Made by a program: the position numbers and the translations under genes
In this document: positions 1-7,475 of the stretch, piece after piece
How positions within the stretch are numbered: the stretch's first letter is position 1
How the letters are laid out: the number at the start of each line of letters is the position of its first letter
Origin: Alishewanella longhuensis
Lineage (GTDB): Bacteria; Pseudomonadota; Gammaproteobacteria; Enterobacterales; Alteromonadaceae
Assembly (NCBI RefSeq): GCF_014653435.1
Contig: NZ_BNAO01000007.1
Location: 45,270-92,506, forward strand
DNA: 47,237 nucleotides
Direction of reading: 5' to 3'
The notes under the pieces: model-generated
What the model was told of the DNA's origin: nothing
Seen by the model: the letters and a program-made list of their open reading frames with translations, nothing else
Database searches by the model: none

Positions 1-603
1 TTCGGTTAGCTTGGAGAACTCTTGATCGTCTAATGGCTTGCCGTCAATAATGGGTGAAAAGCTAACCGCACCGTTTTCTTCATAGAGCACAACCTGCTTT
101 TCCAGGGCTTTTTTCTCAACACGCTCAATGGCTTGTTCATAGCGCTGATCAAAAGAACGATGAATAGCTTTCTTTTTACGCTGATAACCTGGGTTATCAA
201 AAGCGGCCGGAAAGGTGTCTAACAGCTCATCAATTAAGGCTTCCAGTTTTTTCACCAGTTGCCGGCCTTCACCGGGTAGCAACCGTAGCGTATTAGGTAC
301 CCGTTCATCATCAAAGTTACTTAGGTAGCACCATTCATCCGGCGTCGCCTTTTCACTGGCAGCTTGCTGCAAAATATCCTGTACCAGAGTAAAACGGCCC
401 AACGCCGGCTCACCCATGACATATAAGTTATAACCTGGCATATCCATGCCAATAGCAAACTCCAATGCTGTACGCGCCCTATCCTGACCAATAAAGGCGG
501 GAGGTAACTCTTGCTTCTGAAGTGCCTGACTAATCAGTTGTGGGTCCAGTTGCGTAGACAACTGTAGAGGGTTAAGCGCCAGCGAATGGCTTTGCTTTGT
601 CAT
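1..603 (-). CDS. Lon-like ATP-dependent protease, N-terminal part (truncated by window edge)
   Basis: An open frame runs from ATG at 601-603 leftwards to the window edge (201 codons, no stop), so only the N-terminal part is visible. The translation has the AAA_32-type start of Lon-related proteases: an FIGQDRA segment followed by a GYNLYVMGEP segment that leads into the nucleotide-binding loop. The loop reads GEPALGRFT, with Arg where a classical Walker A has Lys. A charged, lysine-rich helical region follows, as expected of the long insert in this family. The serine-lysine protease domain would lie outside the window. The family is known; the exact substrate is not. An orphan-type Lon is the best call. 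Confidence 0.75.
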   Translation of the reverse strand, partial: MTKQSHSLALNPLQLSTQLDPQLISQALQKQELPPAFIGQDRARTALEFAIGMDMPGYNLYVMGEPALGRFTLVQDILQQAASEKATPDEWCYLSNFDDERVPNTLRLLPGEGRQLVKKLEALIDELLDTFPAAFDNPGYQRKKKAIHRSFDQRYEQAIERVEKKALEKQVVLYEENGAVSFSPIIDGKPLDDQEFSKLTE

Positions 604-787
604 GTATCGCCTTAAAATCTATTGAACTGTCTATTTATTCAGGAAGTTGTTGTCAGGCAGCAATTTCAATAGCTGACAACAGCTTCGCTATACTAGCAAA
701 AAGCCACCGGCTCTGCCCAGCGCTAAAGTTTCAGTAAAGCCCGCCGATAACAAAATAACTTAATGAACATTGTTAGCGGAGCCTTGC

Positions 788-1063
788 ATGAACGAGCGTA
801 GTTGCCTGGAAAAGATTCGTAACCTTGGGGTGCGCTTGCATGAATTGGAGTTAGCCCAACCCTTACCGGGGAAATCTTACGCCTCGGCAGCTCTGGATTT
901 TTTATTTAATGAACATCAAATAGCGCGCCCCAGTGGGGCACCACTTGACCATACCTTGCAAACGTTAGGCAAAGCCTTGATAGAGAAACAGCAATTGAAA
1001 TTTCAACGGCTGGATGCCGATAGTGTTATTGACTATTTTTGTCGGTTTTACCGGGTGCACTGA
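788..1063 (+). CDS. Small protein of unknown function (91 aa)
   Basis: I do not recognise this protein. I chose ATG 788 over the upstream TTG because GGAG at 778-781 sits six bases before it. The protein is soluble-looking, with no signal peptide or membrane segment. Its middle resembles a short helical or winged fold and it ends in an aromatic stretch (YFCRFYRVH). It stands alone between the divergent Lon-like gene and the converging anti-sigma gene, whose stop lies 17 bases away. Conservation is the main thing that would decide whether it is real; the good ribosome site and codon use favour a real gene. Confidence 0.55.
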   Translation: MNERSCLEKIRNLGVRLHELELAQPLPGKSYASAALDFLFNEHQIARPSGAPLDHTLQTLGKALIEKQQLKFQRLDADSVIDYFCRFYRVH

Positions 1064-1079
1064 GTAATTTAAATTATTA

Positions 1080-1709
1080 TTACCAACGCCACAAACGCCT
1101 GCTGAGTAACCAGCCAAAAGCCACAACAATACTGGCCGCTAACAAATATGCCGTTGCCAAATAAACCAACGCATCTACTGGGCAATGCAAACTGTAGACA
1201 GTAGCAGCCAGCAGCGCGGCACACAGTGGCACGGCCAAACGCAACGAACTCCGTTGTCCTGGCCTGGCACGACGCAGCAAACGCTGTAATATCAATACTG
1301 CCACCACACCAACGCCCCCAACCCAACTAACGCAGGCCCAGAACGAGCCGACTTGCATCGCCTCTTCAATGCTCAGTTCCATACCTAGTGCGGTAAATGC
1401 GATAAACAAAACACCGGCACAAAGTAGTAACAAGAACAAGCTCCAGCTATTTTGCCAAGAAGGTTGCTCTGGCCTACTCACGACTAAAGTCAGTTTCAGC
1501 GATGCCATGGTTAGGGTTAATAAGGCTGCACTTTTCAATAAGGCGGCTGCATGCCAGTCAGCCCGCAATCCCAACGGCATTAAGATAATCAAGGCACAGC
1601 CCGCTATCATCAGTAACGCCAGCAACAATAGGGGCTTAACTTTAAGCGGTGTTACCGCACGGTGCGAAGCAACCAGTTTCTCAATTAAAAAATCAGTGTT
1701 ATCCGACAT
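1080..1709 (-). CDS. nrsF: NrsF-type (DUF1109) membrane anti-sigma factor
   Basis: A 209-residue inner-membrane protein with about six hydrophobic segments and a short cytoplasmic N-terminus. Its start (MSDNTDFLIEKL), the HCP motif near residue 177 and the tryptophan-rich end (RRLWRW) fit the NrsF/DUF1109 family. Known members hold an ECF sigma factor at the membrane and release it when conserved cysteines meet heavy metals, as in Caulobacter SigF-NrsF. It lies 53 bp downstream of the sigma gene on the same strand, so the two are probably one operon. The likely role is a metal or thiol sensor for the copper-peptide genes on the other side of the sigma gene. The family call is confident; the metal specificity is inference. 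Confidence 0.85.
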   Translation of the reverse strand: MSDNTDFLIEKLVASHRAVTPLKVKPLLLLALLMIAGCALIILMPLGLRADWHAAALLKSAALLTLTMASLKLTLVVSRPEQPSWQNSWSLFLLLLCAGVLFIAFTALGMELSIEEAMQVGSFWACVSWVGGVGVVAVLILQRLLRRARPGQRSSLRLAVPLCAALLAATVYSLHCPVDALVYLATAYLLAASIVVAFGWLLSRRLWRW

Positions 1710-1762
1710 TACGCTGCTCCTCGTGGCTTGATACCGTCATCTTACCTTTATTAATTAAGGCG

Positions 1763-2281
1763 CTACTTCTCTGCTAATTCGGTGCGAAGTAACTGTATGG
1801 CCCGATACACATTAACCTTTACCCAAACGGCACTTCGCTGCAAAAGGGTTGCCGTTTCAGTAATGGATAATTCTTCAACCTTCGTCGCATACAATGCTTG
1901 AGCCTGTACCTCGCTCAAGGGCGCTAACAGGCGACTCACGGCACTGTATTGCTCATCTTCATCCAGTTCGACCGTGGGGTGCCAGCTTTCATCTTCGGCT
2001 AACGACTGCGTTCTCTCCTGTGCAGTTTGGCGCCAACTTTCATAGTGTTTGTGCTTTAGGATACCGCTTAGCCACGGCTCAACCGGTAAATCACCCTGAT
2101 AGGTGTGCAAAATACGGTGTAGTGTGAGTAAAACATCCTGCACAAAATCATCTAGTTGCTGTGGTGCAACATAGCGGCGGGCACGCATGCGTAAAAACGG
2201 CACTACGGCCTTTAAAAAGGTATGGTAGGCCTGCTTATCCCCTTGCTGGGCACGCTGCAGCAGCGCTGGCCATTCATTCAT
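1763..2281 (-). CDS. ECF-type RNA polymerase sigma factor (SigF/NrsF group)
   Basis: A 172-residue sigma-70 family protein of ECF size with only regions 2 and 4. Region 2 is visible in the DDFVQDVLLTLHR helix. Region 4 lies near residues 110-165, with a helix-turn-helix around LSITETATLLQRSAVWVKVN. AGGA sits upstream of ATG 2281. It precedes an NrsF anti-sigma gene, the usual pairing for this ECF group. It is divergent from the thioredoxin/CcdA/hvf genes and probably controls them and itself, since GTAACC boxes occur in the divergent intergenic region (both strands) and again before hvfA. Caulobacter SigF is known to use a GTAACC -35 element and to control bufferin-type operons. Confidence 0.9.
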   Translation of the reverse strand: MNEWPALLQRAQQGDKQAYHTFLKAVVPFLRMRARRYVAPQQLDDFVQDVLLTLHRILHTYQGDLPVEPWLSGILKHKHYESWRQTAQERTQSLAEDESWHPTVELDEDEQYSAVSRLLAPLSEVQAQALYATKVEELSITETATLLQRSAVWVKVNVYRAIQLLRTELAEK

Positions 2282-2333
2282 ACTTTATCCTGTTAACTGC
2301 AGTTCACTTCTACATATTGTCAACCTGGGCACC

Positions 2334-2373
2334 AAAGGTTACAGAAAAAATAAAAATATTTTTTGTAACCTTT
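2334..2373. promoter_or_regulatory. Divergent GTAACC inverted repeat: probable ECF promoter pair
   Basis: Two perfect 10-bp arms (AAAGGTTACA at 2334-2343 and TGTAACCTTT at 2364-2373) flank an AT-rich centre. Each arm carries GTAACC pointing away from the other: 2365-2370 towards the thioredoxin gene and 2337-2342 (read on the minus strand) towards the sigma gene. GTAACC is the known -35 motif of the Caulobacter SigF type of ECF factor. A CGAC sequence 13 bases after the rightward box could be its -10 element; the leftward one is less clear. An operator for a dimeric regulator would look similar and is the alternative. Confidence 0.6.
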
Positions 2374-2448
2374 TTCAATCTTACGACCAATTACTTGTTG
2401 TGGGCCCCTCTTAGCTCATCTAATAAACCTATCTAGCGGAGTACTGTT

Positions 2449-2865
2449 ATGTTTAACACAAATATCACTAGAACTAATCTAAAACAGCTGGCTTTTACGG
2501 CAACGTTGTTACTAGGGCTGGCTGCTCAGCCCGTGTTAGCCACTAACCTGAGCTTACCAAGCTACAGCGCCGCACAACTGGCTGAAGTGGAGCAAAACGG
2601 CAGTTTTGTCCTGGTTGCGACTAAACCTGGCTGTCCGGTCTGTGCACGCCAGGTACCTGCTATCAAAGCCGCTTTGATGGATCCTGCCTTGCAAGATCTT
2701 ACTGTTTTGCAATACAACCAACTCACTGAAAAAGCCTTGAACCAACGGTTTAACGTGACCGGACAAAGCACCATTATTGTGTTTCGTCAGGGCAAGGAGG
2801 TGTCTCGTAGTCGTGGTATGACCGACGAAATGGCCATTAAAGCCGAACTAGCCAAAGCCCTGTAA
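2449..2865 (+). CDS. Periplasmic thioredoxin-fold protein (CPVC active site)
   Basis: A 138-residue protein with a Sec signal peptide (basic start, hydrophobic core, likely cleavage after PVLA near residue 31). A thioredoxin-like domain follows, with a CPVC active site in KPGCPVCARQVP. This is not the CGPC of cytoplasmic thioredoxin. The C-terminal half keeps the usual beta strand and the STIIVFRQGKEV element. It is followed 14 bp later by a ccdA-like membrane gene, the standard arrangement where CcdA passes electrons from cytoplasmic thioredoxin to a periplasmic partner. In this locus it may keep the cysteines of the exported HvfA protein reduced; that role is inference from context. Confidence 0.8.
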   Translation: MFNTNITRTNLKQLAFTATLLLGLAAQPVLATNLSLPSYSAAQLAEVEQNGSFVLVATKPGCPVCARQVPAIKAALMDPALQDLTVLQYNQLTEKALNQRFNVTGQSTIIVFRQGKEVSRSRGMTDEMAIKAELAKAL

Positions 2866-2879
2866 CTCGGAGTGGTACC

Positions 2880-3602
2880 ATGATCGATTATAGCTTGCTT
2901 CCCTTGTTATTACTGGCCGGAATGCTTATTACACTGTCACCTTGCATCTTGCCAGTGCTCCCGGTGATGGCAAGCTCAGGATTAGCCAAACATAAGCTTG
3001 CCCCAGTTTTTACTGGGGCAGGTTTAGCGCTCGGTTTTGCCTTGATGGGCATGCTATTGCATGGTCTAGGTCATGCTTTAGGTTTGAGCGAAAGTGTTAC
3101 CCGCCCGCTCTTTGCCAGTTTACTGGTAGTATTTGGCTTGGCTCTGGTGCTACCCTGGCTTAAACAAGGTAGCACTGGCTTGCTAGCGCCCCTTGCGGCA
3201 AAAGCAGATCAACTGGCAACGCTGTTAGAGCAAAAGCCTGGCGGTGCATTTTGGTTAGGTATGTTGTTAGGAGCAATTTGGAGCCCTTGTGCTGGGCCCA
3301 TTCTGGGGGCAGCCTTAGGCTTAGCTGGCACCTCAGGTTCAATAATAAACGCGGGATTGCAAATGCTCATCTTTGGAATTGGCGCGGCCTTACCTTTAAT
3401 CGCTATTGCTTATCTTTTTGCGGGTTCAGCCAGAAAATACTTACCTAAGCTAGTGGCGGGGGGTGAGTTAGCCCGGAAAATCTTAGGCTACAGCCTAGTG
3501 CTAGTTGGTTTGATGATTTTAACTCAGTTAGATAAACTGCTGTTGATTTGGGCAACAGAGCATTTGCCGCAAGCCTGGTTAAATTTAGTAACACAGTACT
3601 AG
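2880..3602 (+). CDS. ccdA: CcdA/DsbD-type transmembrane electron carrier
   Basis: A 240-residue integral membrane protein with six or more hydrophobic segments. It has the two signature cysteine motifs of the CcdA/DsbD beta-domain family, LSPCILPVLP near residue 21 and WSPCAGPILG near residue 139. These cysteines cycle between dithiol and disulfide to move reducing power from the cytoplasm to the periplasm. The length is normal for free-standing CcdA. It follows the thioredoxin gene closely, so they probably work as a pair. The next gene, for the cysteine-rich HvfA precursor, starts 137 bp downstream with its own promoter-like region. A role in cytochrome c assembly is the alternative, but no ccm genes are present here. 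Confidence 0.85.
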   Translation: MIDYSLLPLLLLAGMLITLSPCILPVLPVMASSGLAKHKLAPVFTGAGLALGFALMGMLLHGLGHALGLSESVTRPLFASLLVVFGLALVLPWLKQGSTGLLAPLAAKADQLATLLEQKPGGAFWLGMLLGAIWSPCAGPILGAALGLAGTSGSIINAGLQMLIFGIGAALPLIAIAYLFAGSARKYLPKLVAGGELARKILGYSLVLVGLMILTQLDKLLLIWATEHLPQAWLNLVTQY

Positions 3603-3649
3603 TGGATGTTTTGTGCTAATACCCACTGAGATACTTGTGGCTTTACACC

Positions 3650-3680
3650 GTAACCATAACTGTTTAGGCTTAGACTATAA
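3650..3680 (+). promoter_or_regulatory. Probable promoter of the hvfABC operon (GTAACC box and TATAAT)
   Basis: A third GTAACC box lies at 3650-3655, matching the boxes of the divergent sigma-gene region. A good sigma-70-like TATAAT lies at 3675-3680, 59 bp before the hvfA start, but its -35 region is poor. Either ECF control through GTAACC or basal sigma-70 control, or both, would fit. The same hexamer before the precursor gene suggests that the cluster forms one regulon. Confidence 0.5.
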
Positions 3681-3739
3681 TTAACGCTGTATGCAAAACA
3701 TTTAGCTATCATGCAGCGAACTCCTATGAGGAAAGTAAC

Positions 3740-4273
3740 ATGAATAAACTAACCAAAACTCAATTAACACTTGCGCTTGGCGCTCTGGCGTTAAGTGCAG
3801 CAGCGACTGCGGCTGACAACCCTAATCCATTTCAAGCCCAGCAACTGACAATGGCATACCAGTTAACGGACGACAAAACTACGGGTAGTGGTGTAAAGGT
3901 TAAAGTCAAAGAGCAGGCTAACGAGAAAGCCAAAGAAATGAAATGCGGTGAGGGCATGTGCGGTGCCGATATGCAAAAAAAAGCGGCTGACGCTAAAAAA
4001 GCCGGTGCCGATAAAGCCAAAGAAATGAAGTGCGGCGAAGGCAAATGCGGTGAAGGCAAGTGTGGCGCTGAGATGCAGAAGAAAATGGCCGATGCCAAAA
4101 AAGCCGGAGCCGACAAAGCAAAAGAAATGAAATGTGGTGAGGGCAAATGCGGCGCTGAAATGAAAAGCAAAACCGCCGACAAAGCTGCTGATAAAGCAGC
4201 TGATGCCAAAAAGAAAGCCAGCGATAAAGCCAAAGAAATGAAGTGCGGTGAAGGTAAATGCGGTTCGATGTAA
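3740..4273 (+). CDS. hvfA: HvfA/bufferin-like precursor with repeated EGxCG motifs (copper-binding RiPP precursor)
   Basis: A 177-residue exported protein. A signal peptide (likely cleavage after ATAA near residue 25) is followed by lysine/alanine-rich helical repeats that carry cysteine blocks. Five EGxCG motifs lie at residues 71-75, 100-104, 105-109, 134-138 and 171-175. The first is EGMCG, the rest EGKCG, and the second and third are in tandem. Each block begins with an extra KCG, giving nine cysteines in all. In Haemophilus HvfA, EGKCG motifs are the substrate of HvfBC, which convert the cysteine to a copper-binding heterocycle. The two following genes encode exactly those partners, so the same chemistry is very likely. 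A metallothionein-like unmodified protein is the less likely alternative. GAGG upstream of ATG 3740 supports the start. Confidence 0.85.
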   Translation: MNKLTKTQLTLALGALALSAAATAADNPNPFQAQQLTMAYQLTDDKTTGSGVKVKVKEQANEKAKEMKCGEGMCGADMQKKAADAKKAGADKAKEMKCGEGKCGEGKCGAEMQKKMADAKKAGADKAKEMKCGEGKCGAEMKSKTADKAADKAADAKKKASDKAKEMKCGEGKCGSM

Positions 4274-4278
4274 CCTAA

Positions 4279-5115
4279 ATGTACAGCACTATTAAGCCAC
4301 AGAGCGCAGGCCTTGGTCTGCGCCGAGAAATGTTGCCGGAATTACTGCACGCCAAGCCATCCGCAATAGATTTCTTTGAAGTCGCCCCCGAGAACTGGCT
4401 GCCTTATGGTGGCAAGTTACAACGCGACTTTCGAACACTGACTGAACGCTATCCCTTTTTCTGCCATGGCTTATCGCTTTCTATCGGTAGCCCAGATCCA
4501 CTAGACTGGCGCTTTATTCGCCAGCTCAAACAGTTTCTTGATGAACATAATATCCTGCTTTACAGCGAACACCTGAGTTACTGCTCTGCGGGTGGTCATC
4601 TATATGATTTAATGCCCATTCCTTTTACGGAGGAAGCGGTAAGCTATGTTGCCAACCGTATCCGGCAGGTGCAAGACATGCTGGAGCGACCGTTAATTAT
4701 CGAGAATGTGTCCTACTATGCAGCTCCCGGCCAGCAACTTAGTGAGCAAGCCTTTTTGCTGGCGGTATTAAACGAAGCGAACTGCCAATTGTTGTTGGAT
4801 GTTAATAATATTCATGTTAACGCCGTCAATCATGGTTACGATGCTAGCACTTTTTTAAACGCTATGCCGAGCGAACGCATTGCCTACTATCATGTCGCCG
4901 GGCACTATCAGCAAACCGAGACACTGTTAATTGATACCCATGGTGCTGATATACCTGATCCAGTCTGGCATTTACTCACGCAAGCCTATCAATGTCATGG
5001 CGTAAAACCTACCCTGTATGAGCGGGACTTTAATCTGCCGCCGATGTCCGCACTATGTGCTGAACTGCAGCAGATTAAAACCTTGCAACAACGCGCGACT
5101 TTGGAACTAACCTAA
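4279..5115 (+). CDS. hvfB: DUF692/MbnB-type multinuclear iron oxidase, HvfB
   Basis: A 278-residue TIM-barrel enzyme of the DUF692 family, which includes MbnB, TglH and BufB/HvfB. Conserved metal-ligand segments appear in order: FFEVAPENW near residue 34, CHGLSLSIG near 63, YSEHLSY near 95, IENVSYY near 141, LLLDVNNIHVN near 173, YYHVAGH near 208, IDTHGADIPD near 219 and LYERDF near 247. Known members use two or three iron atoms and oxygen to modify peptide cysteines. It begins five bases after the precursor gene and overlaps the start of hvfC, so the three are translationally coupled. The likely job is to modify the EGxCG cysteines of HvfA in the cytoplasm before export. Confidence 0.92.
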   Translation: MYSTIKPQSAGLGLRREMLPELLHAKPSAIDFFEVAPENWLPYGGKLQRDFRTLTERYPFFCHGLSLSIGSPDPLDWRFIRQLKQFLDEHNILLYSEHLSYCSAGGHLYDLMPIPFTEEAVSYVANRIRQVQDMLERPLIIENVSYYAAPGQQLSEQAFLLAVLNEANCQLLLDVNNIHVNAVNHGYDASTFLNAMPSERIAYYHVAGHYQQTETLLIDTHGADIPDPVWHLLTQAYQCHGVKPTLYERDFNLPPMSALCAELQQIKTLQQRATLELT

Positions 5116-5861
5116 TGTCAGCCTTAAGTGAAACACAGCTGGCTTTTGCTAACTATATCCGGGATCCGGCACAATATCCGGCGCCCGAAGCCATCGAAAT
5201 TGAGCGGCTTGAGGTATACCGAGAATTATTTTTTAACAATGTGCGGGGCTTTCTCGACAATGCCTTTCCGGTTTTACATAGCCTTTACCCGGCAGACGCT
5301 TGGCTAACGCTGCAACAACAGTTTTTTGCTGGTTATGCCTGCCAATCTCCCTATTTTTTGCATATTGCCGAGCAGTTCGTCAGCTTTTTGCAACAGTACC
5401 CGCTGACAGCACAAGATCCGCCTTTTTTAACCGAACTAGCGCATTATGAATGGGCTGAGCTGTATATCGGCACTAAACAAGCACGCCACAGTTTACAACG
5501 ACTCGCACCAGTGGAACTTACAACGAGCTCACTGGCGTTATCAGAACTGGCAATGTTAGCCGCCTATCAATACCCAGTGCAGCGGATCAGCAATCACTTC
5601 CAACCGAGTACAGCTGGTGACTTACAATGCTTCTTAATCTATCGGGATTATCAGGATGAGGTGATCTTTGTCAGTTTAAATCAAGCCACTCTGCTGTTGT
5701 TAAACCAATTAAGCGAAAAACCCGGACAAACGCTCTCTGAGCTAACTCAAGCATTAGCGCCTAGTTTAGCGCCGCTAACCCCAGCTCAATTAGAGGCAGC
5801 GGCGCTACCGCTATTGCAAGAGCTTGCCGCTAAAGGTGCCATAGTGCCAGCGTTTAAATAA
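5115..5861 (+). CDS. hvfC: DUF2063 peptide-binding partner protein, HvfC
   Basis: A 248-residue protein of the DUF2063 family, named in databases as a putative DNA-binding domain but now known as the partner (BufC/HvfC, like MbnC) that presents the precursor peptide to the DUF692 enzyme. The N-terminal helical domain begins with the typical ETQLAFANYIRDP and IERLEVYRELFFNNVRGFL segments. The C-terminal part is a winged-helix-like region ending in VPAF. Its ATG overlaps the hvfB stop codon, which shows tight coupling. No clear terminator follows in the 182 bp before the next gene. No DoxX-type membrane gene, often found in related operons, is visible here. Confidence 0.9.
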   Translation: MSALSETQLAFANYIRDPAQYPAPEAIEIERLEVYRELFFNNVRGFLDNAFPVLHSLYPADAWLTLQQQFFAGYACQSPYFLHIAEQFVSFLQQYPLTAQDPPFLTELAHYEWAELYIGTKQARHSLQRLAPVELTTSSLALSELAMLAAYQYPVQRISNHFQPSTAGDLQCFLIYRDYQDEVIFVSLNQATLLLLNQLSEKPGQTLSELTQALAPSLAPLTPAQLEAAALPLLQELAAKGAIVPAFK

Positions 5862-6043
5862 CCATTCAGGCGCTTCAAAAAATGAGTACAACGTTTACAT
5901 AAGTTTAGCGCAACGCAGCTGCTTGAATTTTTTTCATGTAGCAACCAACAAATTTCAATTAACTTTAGATGGCCAGCCATCTAAATAGCTGTATACTACC
6001 TTTATAGCAATTTCAGCTGCGAGCTTTTTGAGGTATCTGTATT

Positions 6044-7000
6044 ATGGCGTTATCATTACAGCAAAAAATTACCGATCCTAAACAAGGCGTCTATCTCATA
6101 GGTACCACACCACCTAAAACTGATACTGCTGCTGATAAAGTCGCGCGCATTGCCAAAAAATTGCTCGGTCGCTTAAATGAAATTGAGTACGATGGTCTAA
6201 TTGTTTACGATATTCAGGATGAAAGCAGCCGGGTAGCTGCAGAGCGCCCTTTCCCGTTCCATAGCACTTTAGATCCGCGGGAATACGGGCAATTATTGCG
6301 CCAACTGGCCCAGCAAGATGTTATTACCTATAAAAGTGTGGCGCAGCGTGATGCCGCCGAGTTTAAGAGCTGGCTCTCGCAAACGGCTGAAGAATATCAA
6401 TTACAAAATCTGGTATTAGTTGGCAGCCCTTCATCCAGTGGTGAGATCAAGCTTAGCCTGCCTGAAGCCTATCAACATCTGACAGAGCACAGTACCCTAT
6501 TTTATCTGGGTGGCGTTGCCATTGCCGAGCGTCATGCCAAAAAAGGCAACGAACATTTACGTTTAATTGAAAAGTCAGTGCAAGGTTGTGAGTTTTTTAT
6601 CTCGCAGGCTGTCTATAACGCGCAAGCGACTATAGATCTACTGACCAGCTATGCCAGAAGCTGCAAACAACAAGGCCTTAGCCCAAAGCGGATTATTCTT
6701 ACCTTTACCCCCTGTGGTGGCGAACAAACACTGGACTTTATGCAGTGGCTGGGTATTTCTGTCCCAGAGGGTAGCAAATACCGTATTTTGGACGCAGATA
6801 ACCCACTGAATGAATCAATAAAAATTTGCCGCGATAATTTGCAACAAATTTTGCAGCACTGCGCCAACCTGGATATTCCGCTGGGTTTAAACGTAGAAAG
6901 CCTGACCAACAGACGCGAAGAAATTGATGCTTCTATTCGTTTATTCAGGCTATTAAAAGCACTGATGGAACTGCACTTAGCTGAAAAGCAGGTGGCCTGA
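6044..7000 (+). CDS. Methylenetetrahydrofolate reductase-like protein
   Basis: A 318-residue protein whose fold signature is that of the FAD-linked MTHFR barrel. The start has YLIGTTPPKTDTAADK, where MTHFR has an E-phi-x-PP-K segment. The EKSVQGCEFFISQAVYN segment near residue 180 matches the conserved GAdFfiTQ strand, and LVLVGSPSSSG near residue 126 corresponds to the GD loop. It is not a canonical MetF, because several flavin-site residues differ. It resembles the widespread MTHFR-like proteins of unknown substrate. It stands alone on the plus strand, converging with the ABM gene. TGAGG upstream of ATG 6044 supports the start. Folate-related oxidoreduction is the best guess. Confidence 0.65.
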   Translation: MALSLQQKITDPKQGVYLIGTTPPKTDTAADKVARIAKKLLGRLNEIEYDGLIVYDIQDESSRVAAERPFPFHSTLDPREYGQLLRQLAQQDVITYKSVAQRDAAEFKSWLSQTAEEYQLQNLVLVGSPSSSGEIKLSLPEAYQHLTEHSTLFYLGGVAIAERHAKKGNEHLRLIEKSVQGCEFFISQAVYNAQATIDLLTSYARSCKQQGLSPKRIILTFTPCGGEQTLDFMQWLGISVPEGSKYRILDADNPLNESIKICRDNLQQILQHCANLDIPLGLNVESLTNRREEIDASIRLFRLLKALMELHLAEKQVA

Positions 7001-7020
7001 TTCTCTTGTGCTTGTTTAAA

Positions 7021-7060
7021 ACAACAGTCGTAACGTACGGCTACGACTGCTTAACAAGGC
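7021..7060. terminator. Hairpin between convergent genes
   Basis: A perfect 8-bp stem (7025-7032 with 7042-7049) lies between two convergently ending genes and can be extended imperfectly by outer arms beginning CTTGTTT and ending AACAAG. There is no long T tract on either strand, so termination strength is uncertain. Position and symmetry suggest a bidirectional terminator. Confidence 0.5.
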
Positions 7061-7071
7061 ATCATCACACT

Positions 7072-7422
7072 TTAGGCTAGCTTTGGCGCATCAAAATTGG
7101 CTGGCTCATCACTGTAAATACAGACATTCCAGTCGGCTGCCAGGCCATCTTCGGCTAAACAATAGCGCTCGAAAAACTGTACTATTTCTGCACGTTGGCA
7201 ATGCGCTTCAAAGCTCGGCAAGTCAGCCCAAATCTCATTAAAAGCAATTGGGAAGCTTTTACCTTCAGCAAAAGGACTGCTGATCTGACGCGTCACGATA
7301 TATTGCAAACAACCATCTTCACGCAGCGTGTTAGGCTCTAAGCGTTGTAGTACCTGAAATAACTCAGCGTCTTTACCTTTTTTAGGTAAAAACTGCGCCA
7401 CACAATAGACTTTTTTCGACAT
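7072..7422 (-). CDS. ABM-domain (YgiN-like) monooxygenase family protein
   Basis: A 116-residue protein of the antibiotic biosynthesis monooxygenase superfamily, a dimeric ferredoxin-like fold. Visible signatures are the first strand YCVAQFLPKKGK, the REDGCLQYIVTRQ strand near residue 37, and the FNEIWADLPSFEAHCQ segment near residue 62, which matches the usual E.W.s...f..H motif. Relatives act on quinols or take part in heme breakdown without a bound cofactor. It lies upstream of nhaD on the same strand but 53 bp away with a hairpin belonging to nhaD between them. A specific substrate cannot be read from the sequence. Confidence 0.8.
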   Translation of the reverse strand: MSKKVYCVAQFLPKKGKDAELFQVLQRLEPNTLREDGCLQYIVTRQISSPFAEGKSFPIAFNEIWADLPSFEAHCQRAEIVQFFERYCLAEDGLAADWNVCIYSDEPANFDAPKLA

Positions 7423-7441
7423 AAACCACTCTCTTATTCAT

Positions 7442-7466
7442 CGCCCACCGCCAGCGGAGGTGGGCG
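7442..7466 (-). terminator. Possible terminator following nhaD
   Basis: An 8-bp GC-rich stem (7442-7449 with 7459-7466) lies ten bases past the nhaD stop on the minus strand. It lacks a clear T tract on that strand, so it may be a weak terminator or an mRNA 3'-end stabiliser. Confidence 0.45.
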
Positions 7467-7475
7467 TGATGTTTC

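Noticed and set aside
3832-4233. Minus-strand open frame opposite hvfA
   Set aside because: It is a shadow produced by the repetitive Lys/Ala/Cys codons of hvfA, with no ribosome site or family resemblance.
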